20,880 nucleotides of DNA from Sphacelaria rigidula (lineage: Eukaryota; Phaeophyceae; Sphacelariales), in assembly GCA_964200075.2 (NCBI GenBank), contig CAXNAA020000485.1:1-20880 (forward strand). The letters are read 5' to 3'. Below the pieces are notes generated by a model. It searched no databases. It saw nothing but the letters and a program-made list of their open reading frames with translations, and was not told the origin of the DNA. Below are positions 1 through 7,765 of this stretch, in pieces. Numbering within the stretch: the first letter of the stretch is position 1; each line of letters opens with the position of its first letter. Position numbers and translations under genes: made by a program.

Positions 1-345
1 TGGTGGGTTGTGTTTGCTGTGTATTTGGCTTTGTGACTATGTGGGGCGGGGTGGGGGGGGGGGGTTGGGTGGTCTATTTGATTGCACGAAAAAAAAGGCT
101 GACGAGTGTGTCAGATGACCTGCCACACTCGCGATGTGCTTGAATTTGGTTCAAAACGGTGTCAATCGGTATGAATGAACATTATTTATCTATAACATGC
201 TCGTTCGATCAACCGTTGCTGATTTCAGCGGCGATTTGCCTTGGAATTTCGTGCAAGAAGTGGCCCAAAAACACCCCCAACCCCCCCCCTATCGTAGGAT
301 GACTCACAGGCAGCATATTCCCGGATCGGCGGCACTTTATACGGG
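1..345. other. non-genic stretch with G and C tracts
   Basis: No gene is visible. A G-rich stretch with an uninterrupted G run lies near 52-64, and a short C run near 281-289. Open frames on both strands are short and have no recognisable protein character. Confidence 0.6.
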
Positions 346-520
346 GTGCGTCGGACGCACGAAGTGAATATGGATTCTGGGCAATGCCATCGATACGCCC
401 TCAAAACGGAGTTCCCTCGGCCCAGACAGTGTGAGACGTCAGTGCATGCATATATGGACACGCAGATGCGCTCACTTCCACGTCATGACCTGCTGGGTGA
501 CTCCTGCCCCAGCAAAAGAG
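310..520 (+). repeat. diverged direct repeat R, copy 1
   Basis: This stretch resembles 1365-1530 in order and content. Both begin with a CAGGCAGCATAT motif and continue through a similar block (AATGCC.TC.AT.CGC.CTCAAA), a CCCAGAC motif and a GCATAT motif. Divergence is heavy, with many indels, so this is an old duplication seen by eye. An overlapping 130-codon plus-strand frame (346-738) shows no domain I recognise and is probably chance. Confidence 0.4.
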
Positions 521-1364
521 CATGGATCTGTATTGGGTACACTCTGGATGGTGTCATTCTGCACGATACCTATCTTGGTATCGCTAGAGGTACTCACTCA
601 CTTCAGGAGGCACGGTCGTGCAAGCGCTGTCAGTGCTTTTCAGTGTTGCGCCAAAAGAAGGAAAAAGTCCAATGTACGCCGATTTTCGCATACAAGAACC
701 TTTGTATAAATTACCAGCTTGGATCATCCGCAAAGTAGGTGTGGTTCACATGGGCGAGGTGCCCCAGAGGGATGACCTATGGCCCAACACACGGCATATC
801 TGAAAAGCTATGTTCAAAGCTGGATCGTAGGCACAAGTTGTAGGTCGAAAACGTGATCATATCCCGTGTTCGGTGATGTGCATGGTGTTGCTCGGTACGG
901 GTGCCTTGCGGGCCCCATTGTACGACGATAGGTGGCGATCACGCTTGGTGATCCAGCGCACCACCGCGCCCAGGGCGTAGTATATGGAGCGTATAATCCG
1001 CTTGAAAAAGAAGCATCTTATTTACTTTCGTCGCACTGGAGAACGCCAGAATCGTTTGCATGCATGTCTGTCGGCGCAGCTGATGGGTTTGAAATTTGAA
1101 AGTTCCGTCATGACCACTATATAAAGTGCAGTATAATACGCCGATGCAATGTACGGTCTACAGACAGTATACCCGTACCGTAATACTACATAACCGCATA
1201 TGATATGCGGCGTAGTCAGGGCGTAACCGCATCTCATGTTTATTTGAGTACAGTACTTTCCTCAGGCAAACCACCATTTTTCAGTGCAACTTGAGTTGTG
1301 GATTTCTCGCCTGTGACTGCATGTTCCATCATGGAACTTTGCACACTAGTTGGGCACAACACAG
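520..1364. other. non-genic stretch
   Basis: No gene, RNA or clear repeat was recognised. Around 1197-1211 there is a short near-palindrome (CGCATATGATATGCG) in AT-richer sequence. Frames here are below about 100 codons and overlap on both strands, as expected of non-coding DNA. Confidence 0.5.
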
Positions 1365-1530
1365 GCAGCATATGCCCGAAGCATCCACGCGATTGGGCCT
1401 GCGAACACCGTACAATATGGCCCCAGCCCATTGTGGGGAATGCCGTCCATGCGCTCTCAAATCAGCCATGCAGCTGCCCAGACTTCGCGCACTACAGGTG
1501 AAAGCATATGTGCACGCGCATATGCACAAA
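1365..1530 (+). repeat. diverged direct repeat R, copy 2
   Basis: Second copy of the repeat at 310-520, with the same order of short conserved blocks. It ends in a GCATATG-rich, partly palindromic patch at about 1505-1525. Frames crossing it in several phases are shadows. Confidence 0.4.
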
Positions 1531-2104
1531 ATTGGACATTTAGCGCGGCTGGGCGGTCGATGTGGTAAAAAACTGACACCAGTCTGTACTGCAATCCTCT
1601 CTGGATCATGACCATCTGTAGTGTACCGATCGGCACACAGTCTGTAGAGCTGCGCATTTCATGACGCACGGCGCTGAAACTTTGCTCATATTTTGTACGA
1701 ACCACAGTCAACAGTTCCACGGCGTTATATCTGGTATTGTGTGCTGTAGGAGTGCGCACTGGAGGGAAAAGTGGTCAGATTCTGTTCCGATTCTTTTCTT
1801 TTTCTTCTGGCGCAACACCGTTTAACGCTCAATGTGTATTATGTACATGTATCATGTCATATTTTCACCGCTTTTGCCGACTTTTCTCTGGCGGCAAGGC
1901 ATTTTTTCCCACACGTGCTATTGCAGCGCACCGAGAAGGCCCAGCGGTACATTACCGTTCAGATTTGGGCGCCATCTGATACCTGTGGCGCGTTTTCTGG
2001 CCACCGAAAGTCGCTCAAACTGGCCTTTTTTCGAGGGGTGTCGATCCCGAACCACAAAAGCCTCTTCAAGATCGTGGAAAACTTGACAAGATAAATTTTC
2101 GACT
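1531..2104. other. non-genic stretch with an unrecognised 107-codon frame
   Basis: Nothing firmly supportable. A plus-strand frame at 1771-2094 (107 codons) ends just before the LTR-like block at 2105. Overlapping frames of similar length occur in the other phases and no domain was recognised, so I do not call it a gene. Confidence 0.4.
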
Positions 2105-2290
2105 TGTGTCACCCCCGGGAGGCCCGTACAAACCACCCGAAGGGGAACCCTGTATAAATACTATTCTCATTCATCAAGTTTGTCCGCATTCCGGGTCTCT
2201 GGACGCAGGTGCAATAATTACGGGGCCTGAGAGCGCACCATTCCTCCGAAGTTCGACGCACCAGCGGCCAGTATTATTCCGTTAAATCTC
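2105..2290 (+). repeat. possible LTR fragment (TGTCACCC start, TATA box)
   Basis: The block opens with TGTCACCCCCGGGAGG, which resembles the TGTnACACC-type start of many Ty3/Gypsy LTRs. About 47 bases further in is a good TATA box, TATAAATA at 2153-2160. No second copy exists in the window and no primer-binding site or terminal CA could be placed. This could be a solo or truncated LTR, or an unrelated promoter-like patch. Confidence 0.22.
2153..2160 (+). promoter_or_regulatory. TATA-box-like motif TATAAATA
   Basis: A consensus TATA box lies inside the LTR-like block. No convincing coding region starts downstream on the plus strand, so if it was ever used it more likely belonged to a retroelement than to a host gene. 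Confidence 0.25.
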
Positions 2291-2487
2291 TCCCGTGCTT
2301 TTTTGAGGAATTTACCTTATATCCACACTTTCCCGTTTCCCTTCGCGGAATTTGCCCGTTTCTCCGCGGAATTTACTCTGGGACGAGTGACTCCCCTAGC
2401 CACCATAATCTCTACTCAGAATTACCGCAACCTGTTTCCGTGTCACTCTTCACTTCTCTCTCCTCCTGGGGATTTCACGCGCGGGAC

Positions 2488-2665
2488 CTCCAACACCAGT
2501 GACAAGCCGAGCCGTTTGACTTCTCCCTCATGAAAATCTAACGCACCTTATTTCCCCGGCACCAGTGACCTACTCTTCACCGTCAATGCAACGGAACCTG
2601 CATGTCTCTCCGGTACCGGTGATGTTCTCAGCCGTTTGACCCCCCCTTCTTGCCAGTGACTACCA
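2488..2665 (+). repeat. degenerate repeats of ACCAGTGAC / AGCCGTTTGAC
   Basis: Four variants of an ACCAGTGAC-like motif occur about 40-65 bases apart, near 2493, 2561, 2616 and 2653. Two of them are followed by AGCCGTTTGAC (near 2511 and 2630). The surrounding DNA is pyrimidine-rich. This looks like a degenerate short tandem repeat with no coding role. Confidence 0.4.
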
Positions 2666-2711
2666 CTGTTTTTTTTAACTTGAAAGAGACCTGAAAATGA
2701 TTCCTATTTAA

Positions 2712-2808
2712 CCCTTACACCGCGAGGTTAGTCTTTCTGGATCATGCATACTTTTTTCACTTGAAATTGATGCTGATTCAACAGAAGACTAACCTCGCGG
2801 TCTAAGGG
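2712..2808 (+). mobile_element. MITE family A, copy A1 (intact, TTAA target duplication)
   Basis: A 97-bp element with near-perfect inverted ends: CCCTTACACCGCGAGGTTAG on the left, and the right end reads CCCTTAGACCGCGAGGTTAG on the reverse strand. It is bracketed by TTAA at 2708-2711 and TTAA at 2809-2812. The interior carries the family core, TTCACTTGAAATTGATG followed by a GATTCAACAG motif. TTAA duplications and ends starting CCC are hallmarks of piggyBac-type transposition. The element is far too short to code, so it would be a non-autonomous MITE. This is the best-preserved copy in the window. Confidence 0.82.
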
Positions 2809-2892
2809 TTAACAAGAGGCGGTCAAAGGGTTTAATTTCGTCGCCAGTTCGTCTCTTAATGGTATATCCAAATCTTTGATAGACTGACCCAG

Positions 2893-2914
2893 CTACACTC
2901 TAACCCTAACCCCA
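2893..2914 (+). repeat. short telomere-like motif
   Basis: A CTAACCCTAACCCCAACC string contains about two CCCTAA units plus degenerate ones. It is too short to be a telomere. It could be a relic of interstitial telomeric DNA or chance. Confidence 0.25.
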
Positions 2915-2944
2915 ACCGTAATCCACCAATGAAGGCAGATGGTA

Positions 2945-3021
2945 AACATTCAGGCACCGGGCACTTTCTGCGATAGCTTTTCCCCCCTCCCCCCAAATAC
3001 TCCCCCCCCCCAAACCAGCCT
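2945..3021 (-). repeat. repeat C, partial inverted copy C0
   Basis: On the reverse strand this stretch reads GCTATCGCAGAAAGTGCC, matching the 3' part of the direct copies at 3152-3304 and 3410-3560. It is followed by C-rich tracts and AAACCAGCC, which also occurs in the direct copies. It lies opposite to them, so C0 and C1 could pair. Confidence 0.55.
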
Positions 3022-3151
3022 AAACCTTCCACGAAGAAAAAGGTCGTACAGCGCCTGATGTTTGATTTCAGGCTGCATAAAGCGCTTTATATGGGCGACA
3101 TTGGCGAAAACGAACCCAAGCGTGAGACTTCCCAGCCGCTCGTTGTGCTCG

Positions 3152-3304
3152 GCTCACGTATTTTTCGAGTGAAAATGATGCCGATGCCACAAATCAGCTG
3201 CTCGCTGTGCTTGGCTTCTTTCATTTCGATTTACGTGGTGTAGATTTTACCCCTCCAAACCAGCCACTTTTGGGGGGGGGAGCTATCGCAGAAAGTGTCA
3301 CCGA
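3152..3304 (+). repeat. repeat C, copy C1
   Basis: About 150 bp repeated at 3410-3560. Shared blocks in order: CACGTATTTTT, a GAGTGAAAATGATGCCGAT core, a CTGCTCG.T.TGCT.GGCTT block, TTCATTTCGATT.ACGTG, CTCCAAACCAGCCA, a G run, and GCTATCGCAGAA. The core is the one found inside families A and B, so C probably derives from the same mobile lineage. No clean inverted ends or target duplication was found. Confidence 0.65.
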
Positions 3305-3409
3305 GACTATCCTATGGCTCTCGGAGTCACAGGGTGCTTTGTCCTACGGCGCCAATCCCAACCCTTCAACCGCCGGAGGTGTTCATTTATTTGTGGAGTA
3401 GGCCTGATT

Positions 3410-3560
3410 CTCATGTATTTTTGAAGTGAAAATGATGCCGATTCCATGAACCATCTGCTCGTTCTGCTCGGCTTAGTTCATTTCGATTCACGTGTAGATT
3501 TTGCCTCTCCAAACCAGCCATTTTTTGCGAGGGGGGGCTATCGCAGAATATGTCACTTAG
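3410..3560 (+). repeat. repeat C, copy C2
   Basis: Second direct copy of repeat C, about 255 bp after C1, with the same block order through GGGGGGGCTATCGCAGAA. It is followed at 3578-3604 by a reverse-strand copy of the GAAAATGATGCCGATGCCAC segment found at 3172, so the cluster mixes direct and inverted pieces. Short frames here are shadows of the repeat. Confidence 0.65.
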
Positions 3561-3604
3561 GGAACCCATTACTAGAAGAATTTGTGGCATCGGCATCATT
3601 TTCA

Positions 3605-3848
3605 GGCCCTCTTCAAGTAAAAACGATGTGAATTCTACAAATGAACACTTCCGGCGCTAGAGAATTCACCAGAAGCTGGAGGTCTGGCGGAGCATGTGTC
3701 GTTGAGCACAAAAACAGAGAGATCTTCAGTGCATCATGCAACCCCCCTGCCCTGAGCCGTGGTGTCTTCTGTGATATTTGGTTATGCGTACGACCGGTAC
3801 GAATCACATTGCCTTCTGCGAGGTGAAGTGATGCCGAGTTGCATCAAT
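3605..3848. other. non-genic stretch
   Basis: Nothing recognised. A small imperfect palindrome, CGTACGACCGGTACG, lies near 3787. Confidence 0.5.
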
Positions 3849-3944
3849 CCCTCGGCCGCGAGAGTATCCTATCTCGATCATGCATGATTCTTTCAAGTGA
3901 AATTGATGCCGATTCAACAGATGACCTATCCTCGCCGTCTAGGG
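3849..3944 (+). mobile_element. MITE family A, copy A2
   Basis: Same layout as A1: a CCCTCGGCCGCGAG-type left end, a GATCATGCATGATTC stretch, the core CAAGTGAAATTGATGCCGAT, then ATGACCTATCCTCGCCG and a TCTAGGGG right end. Length is about 96 bp and the flanking target site is eroded. It begins a run of four abutting family A copies. Confidence 0.6.
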
Positions 3945-3951
3945 GTGACAA

Positions 3952-4054
3952 CCGTTAGACCGCGAGGGGTAGTCCATCTGGATCATTCATACTTTTCTCC
4001 AGTGAAATTGATGTCGACTGAACAGATGACCTACTCTCTCTCGCCTTCTAAGGG
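3952..4054 (+). mobile_element. MITE family A, copy A3
   Basis: Left end CCGTTAGACCGCGAGGGGTA, right end CTCGCCTTCTAAGGG. The interior core CAGTGAAATTGATGTCGACT is diverged. Exactly four bases (CCAA) separate it from the next copy, A4. Four bases is the size of a TTAA target site, which suggests that one element landed at the target site of the other. Confidence 0.65.
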
Positions 4055-4058
4055 CCAA

Positions 4059-4156
4059 CCCTTAGACGACGAGAGTAGGTCATATGTTGAATCGGCATTA
4101 ACTTCACTTGAAAAACGTATGCGAGGTCCGGATGAACTACCCTCGCGGTCTGAGGG
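4059..4156 (-). mobile_element. MITE family A, copy A4 (reverse orientation)
   Basis: This copy reads as family A on the reverse strand: ends CCCTTAGACGACGAGAGTAG and CCCTCAGACCGCGAGGGTAG, interior core TCAAGTGAAGTTAATGCCGA. It is flanked on the right by TAAA (4157-4160), one mismatch from TTAA. With A3 it forms a local hairpin around 4040-4075. Confidence 0.7.
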
Positions 4157-4199
4157 TAAATGTTGGCGTGGATTCCTACAAGCTGTAAACACGAAACAA

Positions 4200-4262
4200 C
4201 CCAGTAGGGGTGATCATCTGTTGAATCGGCATCAACTTCAACTGGGAGAAAAATACATAATC
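4200..4262 (-). mobile_element. MITE family A, partial copy A5
   Basis: A truncated reverse-orientation copy. CATCTGTTGAATCGGCATCA and CTTCAACTGGGAG match the reverse complement of the family A interior. The left terminus is poor and the right terminus is missing. Confidence 0.5.
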
Positions 4263-4334
4263 CGTGGCCAATAATCTTCCGTGGGAAACTCCTGCAACAC
4301 ATATGGTTGACTTGGTGAGCTTTTCGGCTCTTAT

Positions 4335-4545
4335 TAGAGGTATCTCAAACTCGGCTCCGGTATCCTGGTTTGTTTTGTTCTATTTTCCAAGTGAAAGTGA
4401 TGCCGATTCATCAGATGATGTAACCCTTTGACCGCCAGGTCAGGTCCTCCTATGAATCGCGATCACTTTCACTTGAAGAAATAGTACACAACTCGGAGCC
4501 AGTGAATAAACCAGGATACCGGAAGCCGAGTTTGAGATACCTCTA
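4335..4545 (+). mobile_element. MITE family B, copy B1 (palindromic, 211 bp)
   Basis: The element reads TAGAGGTATCTCAAACTCGG at the left and, after about 210 bp, closes with GAGATACCTCTA. Homology between the arms continues inward through a GGTATCCTGG motif and CAAGTGAAAGTGATGCCGAT, paired with its complement near 4462-4475. It is flanked by TTAT on both sides (4331-4334 and 4546-4549), a candidate 4-bp target duplication. The centre contains ACCCTTTGACCGCCAGG, which resembles a family A terminus. No coding capacity. Confidence 0.75.
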
Positions 4546-4555
4546 TTATGCGAGT

Positions 4556-4558
<3 letters not shown>

Positions 4559-4622
<64 letters not shown>
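4559..4622 (+). repeat. poly-C tract (64 bases) running into an assembly gap
   Basis: Sixty-four consecutive C residues directly precede eight N bases. Long homopolymers are error-prone in sequencing, so the true length is unknown. The proline or glycine frames across this tract are artefacts. Confidence 0.9.
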
Positions 4623-4630
4623 NNNNNNNN
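4623..4630. other. assembly gap (8 N)
   Basis: Undetermined bases at the end of the C tract. The sequence just before it (ATTATGCGAGTAGTCCCC) and just after it (TTTATGCGCGAAGTCCCC) are near-copies, so the two sides may be the same locus joined imperfectly. Confidence 0.95.
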
Positions 4631-4654
4631 CCATACCCCTTTTATGCGCGAAGT

Positions 4655-4700
4655 CCCCCCCCCCCCCCTTCCCCCGGCCGCCGCCGCCGCCGCCACCCCG
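4655..4700 (+). repeat. poly-C and CCG trinucleotide run
   Basis: A second C tract leads into about six CCG units (GCCGCCGCCGCC). Simple-sequence DNA with high GC, in contrast to its surroundings. Confidence 0.8.
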
Positions 4701-4775
4701 AGGCCACCCTTGGATGTCCCTGCACTGTCAGCTTGTGAAATTGGTTTGAGGCGACGCTCGCTGTCGCAGGGTTAA

Positions 4776-5322
4776 GACCATCCTTTATGGCAGTCACCGA
4801 TCTCGATTTTTACGCAGGTCGGGGGAAAATAATCGGGGAACGCGTTCTATGGACACCGATTTGGGAAAAACATGGGGTCACGATTTCAGAACATTTTCCA
4901 CCCATTTTTATCGGAGGAAATCTGAGGTCCCCCCGATTTCGAGGAGGCGAAGTACATGCACTGACGTACAATGGTACAGGACGAGGCGTTTGATATTTCT
5001 GCAACCGCAGCAGAAGACAGTCTCGTGACAACGCAGTGTGTGCCTGCCCGTGCCAGCTGCTGCAGCAGCTTCGTGGAGTGTCCTGCACTGTATTACCCTA
5101 GGGTACCATGGTACGACACTGTACTTGAAGGGGTATTCACCGTCTGCCTGCTCTTCGGCTTCATGCATGAGTACGCAATACCACGCTCGTGCAAAAAATG
5201 TCCGTCAGTGTACAGAACGATTTCACAAATCTGTGATACCATGAAGCGGTCCCCCCGATTTTGAGTTCGCGAATTTGAGTCCCTGTCTCACAATATCGAG
5301 ATTCGTTGCCGGAAAAGATGGT
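4776..5322 (+). mobile_element. DNA-transposon-like element T, copy T1 (547 bp)
   Basis: The left end GACCATCCTTTATGGCA and, after a short gap, ATCTCGATT match the reverse complement of the right end (ACCATCTTTTCCGGCAACGA then ATCTCGAT). The second copy at 6000-6803 has the same ends and interior. A clear target duplication was not found. A 97-codon plus-strand frame (4971-5264) crosses the interior, but T2 breaks it with an in-frame stop in the matching part, and a minus-strand frame is equally open. I therefore treat it as non-coding or decayed. It contains two 12-base palindromes, TACCCTAGGGTA and GTACCATGGTAC, at about 5095-5113. Confidence 0.65.
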
Positions 5323-5583
5323 AAATGAGCCCAAATATTAATAGATGACGCATCATAGAATATATGCAACATCGGTGGAATTGGATTTGGGCAGGGGGTG
5401 CATTGTGACGCAGCGGACGAGAAAATAGCCGTCTCCAGGGGCGGCTACTACCGTGAATTTGGGGGTGGTATTCGTGATTTTGGCCTGTATAGCGTATAGC
5501 ATTACTTCTACATTATGTCCGGGTATTTTTCATACACTTGACACGTAAAAAGGTGAAGAAAAAGCACCTGACCCCGGGCTTGA
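5323..5583. other. non-genic stretch between T1 and MITE A6
   Basis: Nothing recognised beyond short frames. Confidence 0.5.
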
Positions 5584-5686
5584 CCCTTTGACCGCAAGGG
5601 TTGGTTACCTGCTGAATCGGCATCAATGTTCACTCGAAAAAAGTATGCATGATCTAGATGGACTACCCGCACCGCGGTGTAAGGGG
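5584..5686 (-). mobile_element. MITE family A, copy A6
   Basis: Family A in reverse orientation. The left end reads CCCTTTGACCGCAAGGGTTG, the interior CTGCTGAATCGGCATCAATG and CATGATCTAGATGGACTACC, and the right end CCGCGGTGTAAGGGG. The flanks are TTGA (5580-5583) and TAAA (5687-5690), each one base from TTAA. This supports the TTAA specificity seen at A1. Confidence 0.7.
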
Positions 5687-5999
5687 TAAACGCGCGCATC
5701 CCCTCACCCCCCGAATATGATCACGCGGGCACTCGTGTATATCTACCGTTTTGGCCTGTTACACACGAACTGCGATGCGACTGAACACACGAGTGCATCG
5801 ATCAAACACGGGAACAATGAAGTGCTTATTCACGATCGTCGTTTCTCCCTCCCCGCGGATATCGCTGTGAGCTGCAGACCAAGACAAAGGCTGGGTTGAG
5901 GCGACAGGATCACCTTAGTTTAGCCCATTGCTTCGCTAGTTCTATTTTATTTATGATTCCTTTTTTTGCTTCACTACTTTCTTACAAGGTGTTATAATA
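5687..5999. other. non-genic stretch before T2
   Basis: No gene or repeat recognised. An AT-rich run with a T tract occurs at 5941-5999, immediately before the T2 end. Confidence 0.5.
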
Positions 6000-6803
6000 G
6001 ACCATCCATCTATTATGCCAATGACCGATCTCGATTTTTTTCAACATCGAGGGAAAAAAAGTTGGGGTGTCGCGATCTCAGCACAATTTCCCCCCATTTT
6101 CCGAAACAATCGGAGAAAATCATTCCGAGATCGCGACTGCCCCCGATTTCGAGGAGGCGAAGTACGTGCACTCACGTACAATGGTACAGGACGAGGCGTT
6201 TGATATTTCTGCAACCGCAGCAGAAGACAGTCTCGTGACAACGCAGTGTGTGCCTGCCCGCGCCAGCTGCTGCAGCAGCTTCGCACGGGGTTTCGCAAAT
6301 GGATAATAACTATTGGCGCCCCACCCTGTGGCGATGGTAATATCTCGTGCTGCACTGCGCTGCCACATCGATCACTATACCGAACGGTGCTGTACTCTCC
6401 TAGCCTGTTGTCGATGTAGTTGCAGGGTGATGTTTTGGACTGGACTACTGAACTCTTCTCGCGCACTGACTGCTCACTGTTCTTGCAATACCGACTGTGC
6501 AATCATCATGTACTACCACACGGCATTATCATGCACTGTAATCATGGAGTGTCCTGCACTGTAATACCCTAGGGTACCACAGTACGACACTGTACTCGGA
6601 GGATTATTCATCGTCTGCCTGCTCTTCGGCTTCATGCACGAGTACGCACTTCCGCACTGGTGCAGAAAATATCCGTCTGTGTACAGAACCATTTCACAAA
6701 ACTAGGATACCGTCTGTACCATGAAACGGTCCTCCCGATTTTGAGTTCGCGAATTTGAGTCCCCATCAAAAATAATCGAGATTCGTTGCCATAAAACATG
6801 GTC
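6000..6803 (+). mobile_element. DNA-transposon-like element T, copy T2 (804 bp)
   Basis: The longer sibling of T1. Left end GACCATCCATCTATTATGCC, then GACCGATCTCGATTTTTT; right end, read on the reverse strand, GACCATGTTTTATGGCAACG then AATCTCGATTATTTT. The interior matches T1 closely from about 6150 to 6283 and again from 6545 to the end. A 261-bp block at 6284-6544 is absent from T1. The left subregion has a perfect inverted pair, GTCGCGATCTC at 6069-6079 and its complement at 6127-6137. The flanks TTATAATA and TTATATAC are alike but not identical. The largest frame (153 codons, minus strand, 6041-6502) has no recognised domain. Confidence 0.65.
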
Positions 6804-6885
6804 TTATATACATCGTATCATCGACGGGCAACAGTGAATTCCTTCATATTGTCGATGCTGTCATACTCCTTCATAGGTAGTTCTC

Positions 6886-7250
6886 GGTTCTTTAGGATCA
6901 GTGTCTTCTGGGTCGCTAAGAGTCTTGATTTTCGGTCGAGTTTTGTCCATGTTTGCATGTTGAAATGGGTTCATTTTGGGCACATACCTCAGACGGAGGA
7001 TGGGCGGAGATTGACGGTTATTCTTTGGTTCTGTACGATCAGTGTCTTCTATCTCGTTTCAATTCTTCATTTTCGTTCGGGGTTTGTCGTTTTTTGAATG
7101 TTGAATACGTTCACCTCGCGTAGATTTCTCGGACGGAGAATGGGTCAAACTTCACTGCTACCTTTTTCGTTGTGCAGGGCCGGTGTTTTCTACCCCGTTC
7201 CGATTCTTTTTCGGGCGGGTTTTATCGTCGGTGACGATGTTTGAAGGTCC
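6886..7250 (-). repeat. degenerate tandem repeat, period 141 bp, about 2.6 units
   Basis: Units begin near 6886, 7027 and 7168. Each carries a variant of ATCAGTGTCTTCT followed by a TTTTCG.TCG..TTTGTC block, then GTTGAA and an AGACGGAG.ATGGG motif. The period is 47 codons. On the minus strand the conserved part reads DKTRPK...(D/N)T in two units. Unit 2 has a stop there, so if this was once coding it is now broken. The plus strand also shows a similar peptide in all three units (SVF/GVF followed by FRS.F). Confidence 0.6.
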
Positions 7251-7276
7251 AAATAGGCAAAAAAAAGAAGAATGTG

Positions 7277-7375
7277 TTATCTCTGAATAATCTCCGCGTG
7301 TCACAGGAGTTATTTCTGAATAATATCCTCGTGTCACAAGTTTTATTTCTGAATCATATCTTCGCCTCTCAGAAC
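7277..7375 (-). repeat. tandem repeat, 33 bp x 3
   Basis: Three abutting 33-bp units start at 7277, 7310 and 7343, each with TTATTTCTGAAT.ATAT and a GTGTCACA-like end. Both strands are open: on the minus strand it encodes an 11-residue repeat built on YSEI..VTRG, inside a 77-codon frame (7158-7391). No family was recognised. Confidence 0.8.
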
Positions 7376-7540
7376 TTCTCCACGTGGGCAACGGCCGATG
7401 CCGGTAGCAACACTCCTCATTACCCTTTGCCTTGGGGAACGCTCCATTGAGCGGGGGCGCGAAGCGCCTAAAACCTTGTACAAGTAATACATTTCATATT
7501 TTTCGCCGCTGAAGAGCCTTGGATGCAGGTGCACTTCTTC

Positions 7541-7765
7541 ACTTGATTTTAGACTACGGCTAAACGGAGTCATTCCGTCGTTTCCAGGAGCTCTGAGAGG
7601 CCAGCATTTGCTCACACTTGATTTTAGAGTACGACGAAACGGTGTCATTCGGTCGTTCTCAGAAGCTCAGAGAGGCGAGCAGTTGCTCTTACTTGATTTG
7701 AGAGTACAGCAAAACGGGGTCATTTCGTTTTCTCAAGCTCTGACAAAGTAGCATTGCATGATTCC
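7541..7765 (-). repeat. tandem repeat, 75 bp x 3
   Basis: Units start at 7541, 7616 and 7691, each beginning ACTTGATTTTAGA. A partial fourth unit sits near 7908-7955, offset by an unrelated insert. The period is 25 codons. On the minus strand the conserved part reads MTPF..(T/S)LKSS in all three units, with several third-position changes between them (Thr codons ACC, ACA and ACT). One in-frame stop interrupts unit 3. Possible decayed repeat-protein coding on the minus strand, or simple tandem duplication. Confidence 0.75.

Noticed and set aside
2893-2914. Telomere or subtelomere boundary
   Set aside because: Only about two CCCTAA units; too short to mean a chromosome end.
4440-4775. Poly-proline and poly-glycine frames
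   Set aside because: Artefacts of the C64 tract, the second C tract and the N gap.
4971-5264. 97-codon plus-strand frame inside T1 with a hydrophobic stretch
   Set aside because: The matching part of T2 has in-frame stops and the 261-bp block, so there is no sign that the protein is maintained.
6041-6502. 153-codon minus-strand frame inside T2
   Set aside because: Part of it is the 261-bp block missing from T1; an opposing plus-strand frame is also open, and no family was recognised.
7277-7375. CRISPR array
   Set aside because: Three directly abutting 33-bp units with no spacers and a eukaryotic context; it is an ordinary tandem repeat.
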